Positions 1 to 6,978 of a DNA stretch of 64,000 nt are shown here, piece after piece (within the stretch, counting starts at the first letter, position 1; each line of letters begins with the position of its first letter). This DNA comes from Clostridium sp. AF37-5 (GTDB lineage Bacteria; Bacillota; Clostridia; Lachnospirales; Lachnospiraceae). The position numbers were made by a program, and so were the translations under genes. The notes under the pieces are model-generated. The model was not told the origin of the DNA, searched no databases, and saw only the letters and a program-made list of their open reading frames with translations. Where the stretch lies: NCBI RefSeq assembly GCF_003477605.1, contig NZ_QUDR01000002.1:62001-126000 (forward strand), given 5' to 3'.

Positions 1-1
1 T

Positions 2-589
2 GAAGGAGGCGCATCAGCAGCGGCTACGCCTGTGCCAACTACAAAGCTAATCTCTACTGCTAATTCAGAAACGCTTGTTACGCCAATTAAAAAAATTGCG
101 TTAACCGTTTCTTATAATGCGAAACAAGCAATATTAAAATGGCAGGGGAAAGGCCGTGTATATCGAGCCAACACAAAAAAAGGAAATTATAAGTATATTG
201 GAACCGGAACCGGGAAATATAAAGACAAGAAAATAAGAGTAAATAAGAGATATTATTATTTTGTATCCGGAACCAATTTTGTAACTAATGTAAAAAGTGT
301 TAAAACTAAGCCAAATCCAGTTTTAAAAAAGTTTCGAGTAACTAAAAAAGGCAGAAAAGCAAATCTTGTCTGGAAACTAAGTAAAACAAATCAGGCAAAA
401 GTGTCGATATATATTAAAACAAGAAAGCATTTTAAAAAATTAGGAACGGTATCTGCTGCAAAATATCCATGCCGGTTAAGCATTCCAAAAGGATATAAGG
501 TGGTATGGGTTAAAATAAAAGCATATAATGTAATTGCTAAAAAGAAATATTATAGTAAGTATTCCAAAGCAGTAAAACTTAACTTTTAA
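2..589 (+). CDS. C-terminal part of a lysine-rich surface-type protein (truncated at window edge)
   Basis: The reading frame is open from base 2 to the TAA at 587-589, so the start lies outside the window; the first internal ATG (32) has no ribosome binding site. The visible part begins with an Ala/Thr/Pro/Ser-rich stretch that looks like a linker. Two beta-rich segments follow, with spaced Tyr, Trp and Lys residues, resembling fibronectin-III or Ig-like folds (VSYNAKQAILKWQGKGRVYR, then a second repeat-like unit around residue 100). This layout is common in secreted Lachnospiraceae proteins; the N-terminal Lys-rich domain of the xylanase at 24449 is similar in style. The function is unknown. 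It could be a cargo surface protein of the element. Confidence 0.6.
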   Translation, partial: EGGASAAATPVPTTKLISTANSETLVTPIKKIALTVSYNAKQAILKWQGKGRVYRANTKKGNYKYIGTGTGKYKDKKIRVNKRYYYFVSGTNFVTNVKSVKTKPNPVLKKFRVTKKGRKANLVWKLSKTNQAKVSIYIKTRKHFKKLGTVSAAKYPCRLSIPKGYKVVWVKIKAYNVIAKKKYYSKYSKAVKLNF

Positions 590-590
590 T

Positions 591-615
591 GGGAGGACTA
601 CCTCCCGAAAGGAGG
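591..615 (+). promoter_or_regulatory. Two mutually exclusive hairpins, one hiding the Shine-Dalgarno
   Basis: GGGAGG (591-596) can pair with CCTCCC (601-606) across a 4-nt loop. CCTCC (601-605) can instead pair with GGAGG (611-615), which is the ribosome binding site of the gene at 623. The two stems share the same central arm, so only one can form at a time. This is read directly from the sequence; a regulatory role is inference. Confidence 0.5.
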
Positions 616-622
616 TCTTAGT

Positions 623-934
623 ATGAAAAACGTAATTACATTAAAAGACAGCAAAGTGATTTTGCATAATTTTGAAGGAATAGAAAAGAATATATCTTTG
701 CGGATATATCCGACCAATCAATTTACACTGAGTCTTAGTTATAAAGATTCCTCATGTATTACTGTTCAATATGCCATCAAAGATGGCTGTATTGAAAACC
801 AAGCACTATATAATTTTTTTCAAAACATTGGACAAGGAAAACCGCTTACTTTTGTATGTTTAAGTGGAAATTTCTACTTATTAGAATACAAACCAACGCC
901 ATTAATGATACAAAAATTTTTGAAAGAAATATAA
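623..934 (+). CDS. Hypothetical protein, 103 aa
   Basis: The start ATG has GGAGG at 611-615, 7 nt upstream. The product is a small soluble protein with alternating hydrophobic residues (for example ISLRIYPTNQFTLSLSY), suggesting a beta-rich fold. It has no signal peptide, membrane segment or motif I recognise. It follows the surface-type gene after 33 nt without the element's promoter motif, so it is probably co-transcribed with it. It ends at a strong terminator. The function is unknown. Confidence 0.7.
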   Translation: MKNVITLKDSKVILHNFEGIEKNISLRIYPTNQFTLSLSYKDSSCITVQYAIKDGCIENQALYNFFQNIGQGKPLTFVCLSGNFYLLEYKPTPLMIQKFLKEI

Positions 935-937
935 GAA

Positions 938-962
938 AGGCCCCTTCGGGGGTCTTTTTTTT
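938..962 (+). terminator. Intrinsic terminator
   Basis: A 7-bp GC-rich stem with a UUCG tetraloop (AGGCCCC / GGGGTCT) is followed by a run of eight T. It lies directly after the stop of the 623-934 gene. Confidence 0.9.
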
Positions 963-974
963 AAGAAATTAAAC

Positions 975-988
975 AAACAGACATATTA
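975..988 (+). promoter_or_regulatory. Element promoter motif, copy 1
   Basis: Perfect AAACAGACATATTA ending 32 nt before the ATG at 1021. No upstream ATAATATGG block is visible at the usual distance, because the terminator occupies that space. Confidence 0.75.
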
Positions 989-1020
989 AAAATATCAAAA
1001 ATAAAGAAAGGATGATAGTA

Positions 1021-1482
1021 ATGCCGCAAAAAATATTATGGTTTAGCCGGCACGAAATGAGCCCGGAACAAAAAGCTGCTTTAGGTAACGATGTAGATAT
1101 TATGCAAATTAATCAAACAATTAACCATGCATCGGAATTATTGGACGATATACAAAAATCAGATGTAATTGCAATTGTTGCTCCTATTGGGCTGCAAAAA
1201 GAATTTTTGAATCTTGCAGATGGGAAGCCGGTAATTATGGCAAAAAATCAAAGAGTTTTTGAGCCTCAGCCGAATGGTGAAGACAAAGTGCGTTTTCGGT
1301 TTGACGGTTGGGAACAACTAAAAAAAATCGAAGTTGTAAAAGAGCCATACAATCCCAATAAAGAGATTGAGCAAGAAGAACGCAAAAGTTTAGATGAATT
1401 ACTTGAAGATGTAAGAGACACCAATTATCCGCCCGATGATTTTATGAACGAGCCGATTGAGCCCGATGATTTAGAATGCTAA
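1021..1482 (+). CDS. Hypothetical protein with Rossmann-like N-terminus, 153 aa
   Basis: I prefer ATG 1021 to ATG 1012, because the AAAGGA at about 1006-1011 would touch the earlier start but sits correctly for 1021. The first 75 residues alternate beta strands and helices: KILWFSRHEMSPEQ, then DVDIMQIN, then DVIAIVAPIGLQ, then KPVIMAKNQRV. This resembles a small nucleotide-binding-like Rossmann fold. The C-terminal half is charged and acidic, ending in EPIEPDDLEC. The opening W-x-S-R-H faintly recalls some CRISPR-associated or ring-nuclease-like proteins, but I cannot support that assignment. It stands alone between a motif copy and a terminator, so it is a single-gene unit of the element. 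Confidence 0.7.
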   Translation: MPQKILWFSRHEMSPEQKAALGNDVDIMQINQTINHASELLDDIQKSDVIAIVAPIGLQKEFLNLADGKPVIMAKNQRVFEPQPNGEDKVRFRFDGWEQLKKIEVVKEPYNPNKEIEQEERKSLDELLEDVRDTNYPPDDFMNEPIEPDDLEC

Positions 1483-1488
1483 TAATTT

Positions 1489-1516
1489 CCCCGTCAAAAG
1501 GCGGGGATTTTTTTTG
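1489..1516 (+). terminator. Intrinsic terminator
   Basis: The stem CCCCGTC...GGCGGGG with an AAAA loop is followed by a long T run, just after the stop at 1482. Confidence 0.9.
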
Positions 1517-1533
1517 TTTGATTTTTTAATTTC

Positions 1534-1547
1534 AAACAGACATATTA
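1534..1547 (+). promoter_or_regulatory. Element promoter motif, copy 2 (drives a tRNA)
   Basis: Perfect AAACAGACATATTA. Its last base is only 16 nt before the 5' end of the tRNA at 1564. If the CATATTA part acts like a -10 element, transcription would start about 7-8 nt upstream of the mature tRNA. This copy therefore gives the best hint about where the motif lies relative to the start site. Confidence 0.75.
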
Positions 1548-1563
1548 AAAGTGTAAGAAATAT

Positions 1564-1635
1564 CGCGGGATAGAGTAGTGGCTACTCATCGGGCTCATGT
1601 CCCGGTACACGCAGGTTCGAGTCCTGCTCCCGCAA
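1564..1635 (+). tRNA. tRNA-fMet (CAU), initiator type, element-encoded
   Basis: A complete cloverleaf can be drawn by eye. The acceptor stem is 1564-1570 with 1628-1634, the D-arm 1573-1587, the anticodon arm 1589-1605 with CAT at 1596-1598, and the T-arm 1611-1627 (TTCGAGT loop). The discriminator is A1635, and no CCA is encoded. Two initiator hallmarks are present: a C1-A72 mismatch and three G-C pairs next to the anticodon loop. The loop reads CTCATGT, so the base 3' of the anticodon is G instead of the usual A. It sits 16 nt after a motif copy and 45 nt before the OB-fold gene, probably in one transcript. A tRNA-Ile2 alternative is unlikely given the initiator hallmarks. Confidence 0.85.
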
Positions 1636-1680
1636 TTCTCTATAAAAATAGAGGAATTAAATTTGAAAGGAGTTATTTTA

Positions 1681-2303
1681 TGGAATGTTATGAAGATGTA
1701 GTAATATTGCAAGGGGCAATTATTAGCAAAAGAGTAAATGAAGAAAAAAAGATGGGGGCAATCGTAGTGAATACGACTTCGTCCAGCGACCGAACAAAAC
1801 ACAATTGTCCAAGATTGGTTAGCTTTAATTTAGAGCAGATTGCAGATTTTGAAGTCGGTGATTTTGTATGTGTTAAAGCGGAGGTGCAAAGTTATCTTGG
1901 AGCTCCAATCGAAGAAGGCGGTAGACGTCCAAGGCGTCAGTCTTTAGTAATTAAAGAAATTACAAAAGCGAAAACTCGTGTCGAACAGGAGTATGGAGTG
2001 GAATCTACAGGCTTATTCCTTAAAAAGAATGAAGCAAAATTAGCCGGCAATGTGCAGCGTATTACCCCGCGCGATGGCGGACTGTGGTATATTACGTTAC
2101 GAGTTGTAACCAACGGCCGTATGAATACTTTACTTGTTAAGGTTTATGAGAATGACCGTAATCGGAATTTGTTGCAAGCATTACTTCCGGGACAAAATGT
2201 TTGCTTGGTCGGCATGGTTCAGACTAAGTTTAAGCAACGAGAAGATTCTCAGCGAACATATTTTCAGGATATTATTGCTTTGGATATTTCAACAGTAGCA
2301 TAA
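1681..2303 (+). CDS. OB-fold, SSB-like protein, 207 aa
   Basis: ATG 1681 follows AAAGGAG at about 1664-1670. The upstream in-frame ATG at 1578 lies inside the tRNA and is rejected. The protein seems to hold two OB-like halves. The first starts DVVILQGAIISKRV and runs through FNLEQIADFEVGDFVCVKAEVQSYLG. The second starts EAKLAGNVQRITPRDGGLWYITLRVV and runs through LLQALLPGQNVCLVGMVQTKFKQ. The pattern of an OB strand, a loop, then 'xPGxxVxLxGxVxxxxxxxxG/Q' matches ssDNA-binding or PriB-like proteins. A role in element DNA replication or transfer is inferred from this fold and from the polymerase, topoisomerase and RecJ nearby. It ends at a terminator at 2312. Confidence 0.7.
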
Positions 2304-2311
2304 GTAAAGAT

Positions 2312-2339
2312 AAGGGGGCTATGTCCCCTTTCTTTTTTT
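2312..2339 (+). terminator. Intrinsic terminator
   Basis: The stem AAGGGGG...TCCCCTT with a short CTATG-type loop is followed by a T-rich tail. It lies 9 nt after the stop of the OB-fold gene. Confidence 0.88.
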
Positions 2340-2343
2340 GTTC

Positions 2344-2382
2344 ATAATATGGTTTTGGTTTTTTGTAAAAACAGACATATTA
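2344..2382 (+). promoter_or_regulatory. Element promoter motif, copy 3 (bipartite, distal copy before parM)
   Basis: ATAATATGGTTTT starts at 2344 and AAACAGACATATTA at 2369, a 25-bp offset shared by six copies. A second copy follows 49 bp downstream. Confidence 0.8.
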
Positions 2383-2417
2383 GTAATATAACAAGTAAGT
2401 ATGAATTTGTTATTGTA

Positions 2418-2431
2418 TAACAGACATATTA
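2418..2431 (+). promoter_or_regulatory. Element promoter motif, copy 4 (proximal copy before parM)
   Basis: TAACAGACATATTA matches 13 of the 14 motif bases and ends 40 nt before the ATG at 2472. No upstream ATAATATGG block is seen. Confidence 0.75.
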
Positions 2432-2471
2432 TAAATATCCCCATTATAAAGGGGCAGGAAAGGAGTTACGT

Positions 2472-3620
2472 ATGATTAATACAATTAATTTTAAAACAAA
2501 AACAATTTTATCTGAACGTAATAACCCAGTTCGAGGTGATGTATGGAATATTGGCCTTGATATCGGATATTCGTCAGTAAAAGGATTTAGTCCAAATGCC
2601 GTATCATGCTTTCCGGCTTTTGCTAAAAAAGCAAGTGATACACCATCTATGGCCGCGCCAAAACCTACCGATATTCAGTATCGTAATGACATTACCGGAG
2701 AGATTTGGGATGTTGGAGAAAATGCACAGAATCGGGCGACAGCTAATGACAGCGAAGTTAGTTTGTTTACCAAAGTTCGTTTCTTCTCAGAAATGTTCCG
2801 CGTAATTTCAGAAGTAGGAATGGCTTTTGGAATGTTAAAAAACAAATATGGTTCTCCGGAAGGAAAAGAGGTTTTCTTACAGACCGGCTTGCCTCCGGAA
2901 CATATTGATTCGTTAGGCGATGATTTAAGAGAAGCCTTATCGGGAACCCATAAATTTTCCATTAAAATCGGGAATAAAAATTGGATTTCCTTTGATTTTG
3001 AACTGGATATGGACCATATTTACAAAGTCATCGGGCAGCCAATGGGAACATTAATTTCTGTAGCCACAGGCGGCAATGGGCGCCCAGTTGCAGAAGCAGC
3101 AAGATATTTTTCCAAAAATATTTTGATTATTGATGCCGGCTTTGGCACATTGGACGTATATAACCTTAACAAAGGGAATATTGCATCTACTCCGGAAACA
3201 ATTGATGATATGGGCATGAAGCAGGTATTTAAAGAGACAATTGCAACCATTAAAGAGAAATTCAAAAAAGATATTTCAATTTTGGAAATGCAGACCGTCT
3301 TAGAGACCGGTAAGATTTCGGTATTCGAAAGAAAAGAAAGACGCTCTACATCAAAAAACATTGCAGATATTTTAGAGGCAAGTAATCAAAAGGTATGCGA
3401 AGAAGCGCTTGCTCATATTTGCAACTCTTATAATGATTTAATTGACCATGATTATCTCATTATAACCGGTGGTACTTGTTCAGCATGGTCTTCCATTATC
3501 CGAGAATTTTTCTCCGGAATGGAAACACTGACAATTTTATCCGGAGCACAGAATGATAATCTGTCTGCGGTGTTCTCAAACGTAAGAGGATATTATATGT
3601 ATGCTCTAAACAAAAAATAG
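2472..3620 (+). CDS. ParM/Alp-like actin ATPase, plasmid segregation type, 382 aa
   Basis: ATG 2472 follows GGAAAGGAG. The actin/Hsp70-type ATPase signatures are visible. Phosphate-1 is NIGLDIGYSSVKG at residues 26-38, phosphate-2 is ILIIDAGFGTLDVY near residue 220, and the adenosine motif is YLIITGGTCSAW near residue 330. The length fits the ParM/Alp7A type of bacterial actins, which build filaments that separate plasmid copies. Two genes follow closely: a 62-aa coiled coil, and a 228-aa protein that could be the adaptor. The operon has two motif copies upstream. A partition system suggests that the element can exist extrachromosomally. The exact actin subfamily is not settled. Confidence 0.85.
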   Translation: MINTINFKTKTILSERNNPVRGDVWNIGLDIGYSSVKGFSPNAVSCFPAFAKKASDTPSMAAPKPTDIQYRNDITGEIWDVGENAQNRATANDSEVSLFTKVRFFSEMFRVISEVGMAFGMLKNKYGSPEGKEVFLQTGLPPEHIDSLGDDLREALSGTHKFSIKIGNKNWISFDFELDMDHIYKVIGQPMGTLISVATGGNGRPVAEAARYFSKNILIIDAGFGTLDVYNLNKGNIASTPETIDDMGMKQVFKETIATIKEKFKKDISILEMQTVLETGKISVFERKERRSTSKNIADILEASNQKVCEEALAHICNSYNDLIDHDYLIITGGTCSAWSSIIREFFSGMETLTILSGAQNDNLSAVFSNVRGYYMYALNKK

Positions 3621-3632
3621 GAGGTGATAATT

Positions 3633-3821
3633 ATGGTAATAATAAATATTATTGATGAAGAAAAAGAACATTTGAAACGCGAAAACAAGCAATTAAAACA
3701 TGAGCTTCTTAAAGTAAGAGATGAAAATGAATTTTTGCAGCGTGCCTTTCGAATGGTAATTGGACAAGAACCAAAAAGAAATCGTGATGAAGCTATCATT
3801 TCAGATATTGATGGGCGGTGA
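3633..3821 (+). CDS. Small coiled-coil protein in parM operon, 62 aa
   Basis: ATG 3633 is preferred over GTG 3624, because AGGAGG (3619-3624) is then correctly spaced. Residues 8-45 form a charged heptad-like helix (DEEKEHLKRENKQLKHELLKVRDENEFLQRAF), so a coiled-coil dimer is likely. It sits 12 nt after the ParM-like gene, and its stop at 3819-3821 lies 5 nt before the next ATG. It could help the filament system as a small partner. No family is recognised. Confidence 0.65.
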   Translation: MVIINIIDEEKEHLKRENKQLKHELLKVRDENEFLQRAFRMVIGQEPKRNRDEAIISDIDGR

Positions 3822-3826
3822 TTTTT

Positions 3827-4513
3827 ATGAAAATAAAAGTACGTTTGTACTCTAAGATGGATAAGGATTTGATGACATTATACAAACATCCTCAGTTCTC
3901 TTTGATAAAAGCATTTGCAAAAGCAATTGAAATGTCTGCAAAGATGGATTATCATTACATAAAACTTCCGGAGCAAATCTTTGTTCCGGAGGCTTATCCA
4001 AAGAAAATTGAATTAGATGTTAATATCGACGATTCCCAAAAGGATGTTACTGCATGGTGGAAAGCAATTCCGCCATATCCAAAGGGGTCGCGAAATGACA
4101 CCCTTAAACAAATGCTGCGTGGGTATTTATCTGGCCCGGTACTTATGACATTTGCTAAAAAAACAGGCATAGAGTATTTTAATTCAGAAGAAAAAAGCCT
4201 AATTAGTTGCGAAAAAAATGCAAAAGAAATCAGGCAGAAATACGATGCCGGTATGGAGAAAATCAAAAAAATATTAGACCAAAATGGTCAAACTCCAGAA
4301 GAACTGCTTGCTCTAATCGCAGAGAATAACAAGGCCGAAGAAAAGAATGAATTGCAGCAAAATGAAACAACAAAAGAAAGCGCTCATCAAAAAGATATAA
4401 CCCCTGAGCCGGTTATGCCGAAAACGGATATTCCTACAAAAGAAGCAGAAAATCCGCAGGAAGATGCGTCTTCTGACTTTGATTTAATGGGCGCAATAGG
4501 AAAATTATTATAA
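3827..4513 (+). CDS. Hypothetical protein, candidate partition adaptor, 228 aa
   Basis: ATG 3827 is preferred over GTG 3818, because the GGGCGG at 3813-3818 suits the later start. Residues 1-120 are compact and hydrophobic (for example YKHPQFSLIKAFAKAIEMSA and NDTLKQMLRGYLSGPVLMTFAKKTG). Residues 140-228 are helical, then acidic and Pro-rich, ending DFDLMGAIGKLL, a tail that looks like a short binding peptide. Its place in the operon after a ParM-like actin makes it a candidate ParR-like adaptor, but no ribbon-helix-helix signature is evident, so this is inference from context only. Confidence 0.6.
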   Translation: MKIKVRLYSKMDKDLMTLYKHPQFSLIKAFAKAIEMSAKMDYHYIKLPEQIFVPEAYPKKIELDVNIDDSQKDVTAWWKAIPPYPKGSRNDTLKQMLRGYLSGPVLMTFAKKTGIEYFNSEEKSLISCEKNAKEIRQKYDAGMEKIKKILDQNGQTPEELLALIAENNKAEEKNELQQNETTKESAHQKDITPEPVMPKTDIPTKEAENPQEDASSDFDLMGAIGKLL

Positions 4514-4528
4514 AAGGAGGATTTATTT

Positions 4529-4795
4529 ATGGAATATAATAAAGAGGAACTTTTTAATACAAAAATCAAACCGTTAAGGGATGAATTTATGCGAGAATGT
4601 GCGTTGGCGCAAATCCCTAGTTTCACAACAAGTGCTATAAAGGACGAAAACGGAAAAACAACATATGATTCGGATATGGTATCAGCACTTACGAATGACG
4701 TCACTCTCAGTGATGACAAAATCACAAAAATGGCAAATGTGCTTAATGATTTTGATGTAGTAGAAACGAATAAAACAATTGAATTTGATATGTAA
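4529..4795 (+). CDS. Hypothetical protein, 88 aa
   Basis: ATG 4529 follows AAAGGAGG at 4514-4521. It is the last gene of the ParM operon, 15 nt after the previous stop and before a terminator at 4820. The protein is acidic and soluble, with no signal peptide and no motif I recognise. It may belong to the partition cassette, but position is the only evidence. Confidence 0.65.
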   Translation: MEYNKEELFNTKIKPLRDEFMRECALAQIPSFTTSAIKDENGKTTYDSDMVSALTNDVTLSDDKITKMANVLNDFDVVETNKTIEFDM

Positions 4796-4819
4796 TTGTT
4801 AATATATGCCTATGATTGA

Positions 4820-4845
4820 AAGCCCCTTATTTGGGGCTTTTTTGT
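4820..4845 (+). terminator. Intrinsic terminator
   Basis: The stem AGCCCC / GGGGCT with a TTATTT loop is followed by TTTTTT. It closes the ParM operon. Confidence 0.9.
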
Positions 4846-4846
4846 T

Positions 4847-4885
4847 ATAATATAGTTTTTATTCATCTCTCAAACAGACATATTA
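4847..4885 (+). promoter_or_regulatory. Element promoter motif, copy 5 (bipartite)
   Basis: ATAATATAGTTTTT starts at 4847 and AAACAGACATATTA at 4872, again 25 bp apart. The motif ends 38 nt before the ATG at 4924. Confidence 0.8.
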
Positions 4886-4923
4886 ATTATATAAGTTATA
4901 GAAAGAAAGAGAGGTAGTTTAAT

Positions 4924-5526
4924 ATGTTAATTAAACCAGGCGCAATGCCTTTATATAATGAAATCGTAAATACATGGGACCCGAAGGACTTGAAATTTAC
5001 TTTTGAGTGGATTGGGCGAATGGAACTGGAAATTGAAAATGGAAATTTGGTTGCTGCCATTGCAAAAGATACATTAGTAGAAACAGCCGGAGAAAGCGAC
5101 AAGCGATATAATCTTGATGAGCTCGTGCAGGCCGTAAGAAGCATTTGGAAGTACGGAGAAGAACTCTATGAGTGGAAAACAAAAAAGGTAACAGCAAAAA
5201 AGAAGGGAAATAAAATTCCTCAAATTTATTTATCAAAACATGCAAGAAAACGAATGCATGAAAGATGCGGTTTTAATCGCAAAGCACAAGATAAAATGGC
5301 TGTTGTAGCCTATCAGAAAGGCTTAAAAACGGAAGACACAAAGGGCGTGACCCGAAGTTATCTTTCAAAAGTTCTACATAACACAGAAGAAGATGAGGCA
5401 ATGGTCCGTCTTTACGGTGATAAAGTGTATGTATATAAAATGGCGAATAATGGTATTGTTCTAATTACTGTTATGCAGGTTCCTCGATTATATATCAAAT
5501 GTATGAAAGAGGAATGTCTTGCCTAA
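4924..5526 (+). CDS. Hypothetical protein, 200 aa
   Basis: The start has AGAGAGG upstream. The N-terminal 80 residues are acidic. A basic block KKVTAKKKGNKIP follows, then a C-terminal domain from about residue 98 (IYLSKHARKRMHERCGF, then YGDKVYVYKMANNGIVLITVMQVP). The C-terminal domain has the 'S-x-H-A-x-x-R-x-x-x-R' opening and final beta strands seen in small toxin-like or DUF4258-type domains. I cannot place it firmly. It is a single-gene unit between a motif copy and a terminator, so a toxin with a dedicated antitoxin partner is not supported. Confidence 0.6.
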   Translation: MLIKPGAMPLYNEIVNTWDPKDLKFTFEWIGRMELEIENGNLVAAIAKDTLVETAGESDKRYNLDELVQAVRSIWKYGEELYEWKTKKVTAKKKGNKIPQIYLSKHARKRMHERCGFNRKAQDKMAVVAYQKGLKTEDTKGVTRSYLSKVLHNTEEDEAMVRLYGDKVYVYKMANNGIVLITVMQVPRLYIKCMKEECLA

Positions 5527-5534
5527 TTTAAAAG

Positions 5535-5567
5535 AATCCTGCAACTACAGTGTTGTGGGATTTTTTA
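5535..5567 (+). terminator. Intrinsic terminator
   Basis: An 11-bp stem with some G-U pairs (AATCCTGCAAC / GTTGTGGGATT) is followed by TTTTTT, just after the stop at 5526. Confidence 0.8.
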
Positions 5568-5572
5568 ATTCT

Positions 5573-5586
5573 GAACAGACATATTA
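5573..5586 (+). promoter_or_regulatory. Element promoter motif, copy 6
   Basis: GAACAGACATATTA matches 13 of 14 bases and ends 21 nt before the ATG at 5608. The upstream block is absent, because the terminator lies there. Confidence 0.72.
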
Positions 5587-5607
5587 AAAGTAGAAAGGAG
5601 TTATTTT

Positions 5608-6861
5608 ATGCAATTAGTTGAAAATCGTTTTGAAATTGAAAATGGAATTGTAAAAGACCAATATTCCGATATGGACTTTGACATTATTGAAGTCTCGGAT
5701 AAGTACATGGACGCTCAATTTGTTCCCGGATTTATTCCGGTATATGCTACCTATCAAAAAGATGGTACCACCTACGGAATCATTCAAAAGCAAGAATTGC
5801 CCCCTTATATGGCGGTTATGGATGAAAAACAAATTAAAAGAAACTTCCTTCCTTTGTTATTGGGACTAAAATGGCTGCAAGAACAGGATAGGATTTTTGG
5901 AAATTTGACGCCGGATAAGATTTATCAAATAGAAAATGGATATGCATTAAAGGATTTTGGTGCGGGAGAGTATTATGAAGAAAAAACACCATATACGCCT
6001 TATGAATATTATGCATACCACGGATGCGGAAATAAGGCATCGGATGTATATTCTGTCTGCGCTATTATATACGAAGCTTTAACTGGAATTTTCCTGCCTA
6101 ATGCAGATGAAAGATTAGACGTAGATATGTTAGAGCCATTAGCTGCATTCGGAGTATCTTCTCCACTTTGCGATATTATCGAAAAAGGGCTGTCCGTATT
6201 GGATTGTGACCGGTATCAAAGTATCGAGGAATTGATTAACTGCATCTATACGGAAGATGAAATCAACGCCTGCGTTAACGATTGGGCAATTTTTGTTCGT
6301 CCAATAAAGAGTAATCTTTCTGATGTGAAAGATAAGATTGCTCGTGAAAAAAGAATTATTGAAGAAGAAAAAGAGGAAAAAATTACTTCGCCTCAAACAA
6401 TTGACCCATCAAAAAAGAAAAAGACAATCATGATGTTTGCAGGCATATGTGTTGTTATTATTATTGTAGTTGCACTTAATGCAACCGTATTTAATAAAAC
6501 ACAGCCAGAAGAGATACGCGAAATAAAAATGTCGCCTATGCCAGTTAGCGCATCAGGAAGCGCAGTAAGTGGTAGTGCTGTAACCGGAACAAGTGTTACA
6601 ATCACTCCAACAGTAACGCCTACTGCAGCACCTACAACTACCTCAACTATAAAACCGGAACCAAGTAATACTCCGGAGATAACGGCAACAATTAAACCAA
6701 CGCCAAAGCCAACACCAAAGCCTACTAAGAAACCGAAAAAGAAGAAAAAAACGCCAAAGGCTACTCCAATAACAATAAAAACTCCAAAACCACGGCGTAC
6801 TTCTAAACCGGTTAAACCGAAACCTAAAATTAAAATTGATAAAAACATATCAATTGAATAA
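5608..6861 (+). CDS. Membrane-anchored protein-kinase-like protein (probable pseudokinase), 417 aa
   Basis: ATG 5608 follows AAAGGAG. Residues 75-215 resemble a kinase C-lobe. A degenerate catalytic loop FGNLTPDKIY stands where HRDLKPxN is expected. It is followed by a DFG motif (KDFGAGEYY), an APE-like PYTPYEYYA, SDVYSVCAIIYEALTG and CDIIEKGLSVLDCDRYQSIEEL. The catalytic Asp is replaced by Asn and the Lys and Asn of the loop are changed, while no clear glycine loop or N-lobe is present, so catalysis is doubtful. A transmembrane helix near residues 272-294 is followed by a Ser/Ala/Gly, Thr/Pro and Lys/Pro-rich tail, probably extracellular. It stands alone in its unit. The role is unknown; sensing or scaffolding at the membrane is a guess. 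Confidence 0.75.
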   Translation: MQLVENRFEIENGIVKDQYSDMDFDIIEVSDKYMDAQFVPGFIPVYATYQKDGTTYGIIQKQELPPYMAVMDEKQIKRNFLPLLLGLKWLQEQDRIFGNLTPDKIYQIENGYALKDFGAGEYYEEKTPYTPYEYYAYHGCGNKASDVYSVCAIIYEALTGIFLPNADERLDVDMLEPLAAFGVSSPLCDIIEKGLSVLDCDRYQSIEELINCIYTEDEINACVNDWAIFVRPIKSNLSDVKDKIAREKRIIEEEKEEKITSPQTIDPSKKKKTIMMFAGICVVIIIVVALNATVFNKTQPEEIREIKMSPMPVSASGSAVSGSAVTGTSVTITPTVTPTAAPTTTSTIKPEPSNTPEITATIKPTPKPTPKPTKKPKKKKKTPKATPITIKTPKPRRTSKPVKPKPKIKIDKNISIE

Positions 6862-6866
6862 AAAAA

Positions 6867-6884
6867 TGGCTGACACATCAGCCA
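6867..6884 (+). terminator. Hairpin after pseudokinase gene (weak or reverse terminator)
   Basis: TGGCTGA and TCAGCCA pair over a CACA loop. On the + strand no T run follows, but AAAAAA precedes the stem, so the structure reads better as a terminator for the opposite strand. No minus-strand gene is nearby. Confidence 0.4.
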
Positions 6885-6890
6885 GCCATT

Positions 6891-6902
6891 GAACACATGT
6901 TC
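6891..6902 (+). promoter_or_regulatory. LexA/DinR-type SOS box
   Basis: GAACACATGTTC is a perfect palindrome fitting the Firmicutes LexA core GAAC-N4-GTTC. It lies 77 nt upstream of the OB-fold/zinc gene at 6979, the one DNA-metabolism gene in the element without an AAACAGACATATTA copy. A TTGAAC at 6889-6894 overlaps it and a TATAAC occurs at 6915-6920, though the spacing (20 bp) is long for a promoter. Confidence 0.6.
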
Positions 6903-6978
6903 ATATATATACAGTATAACAAGTGTGGGGGATTTTGTCAACATTCCCACCATGTTGTTAGAAAGAGAGGTACTTTTA

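Noticed and set aside
1578..1680. N-terminal extension of the OB-fold gene from ATG 1578
   Set aside because: The extension lies in the tRNA and has no ribosome binding site. ATG 1681 has AAAGGAG at a good distance.
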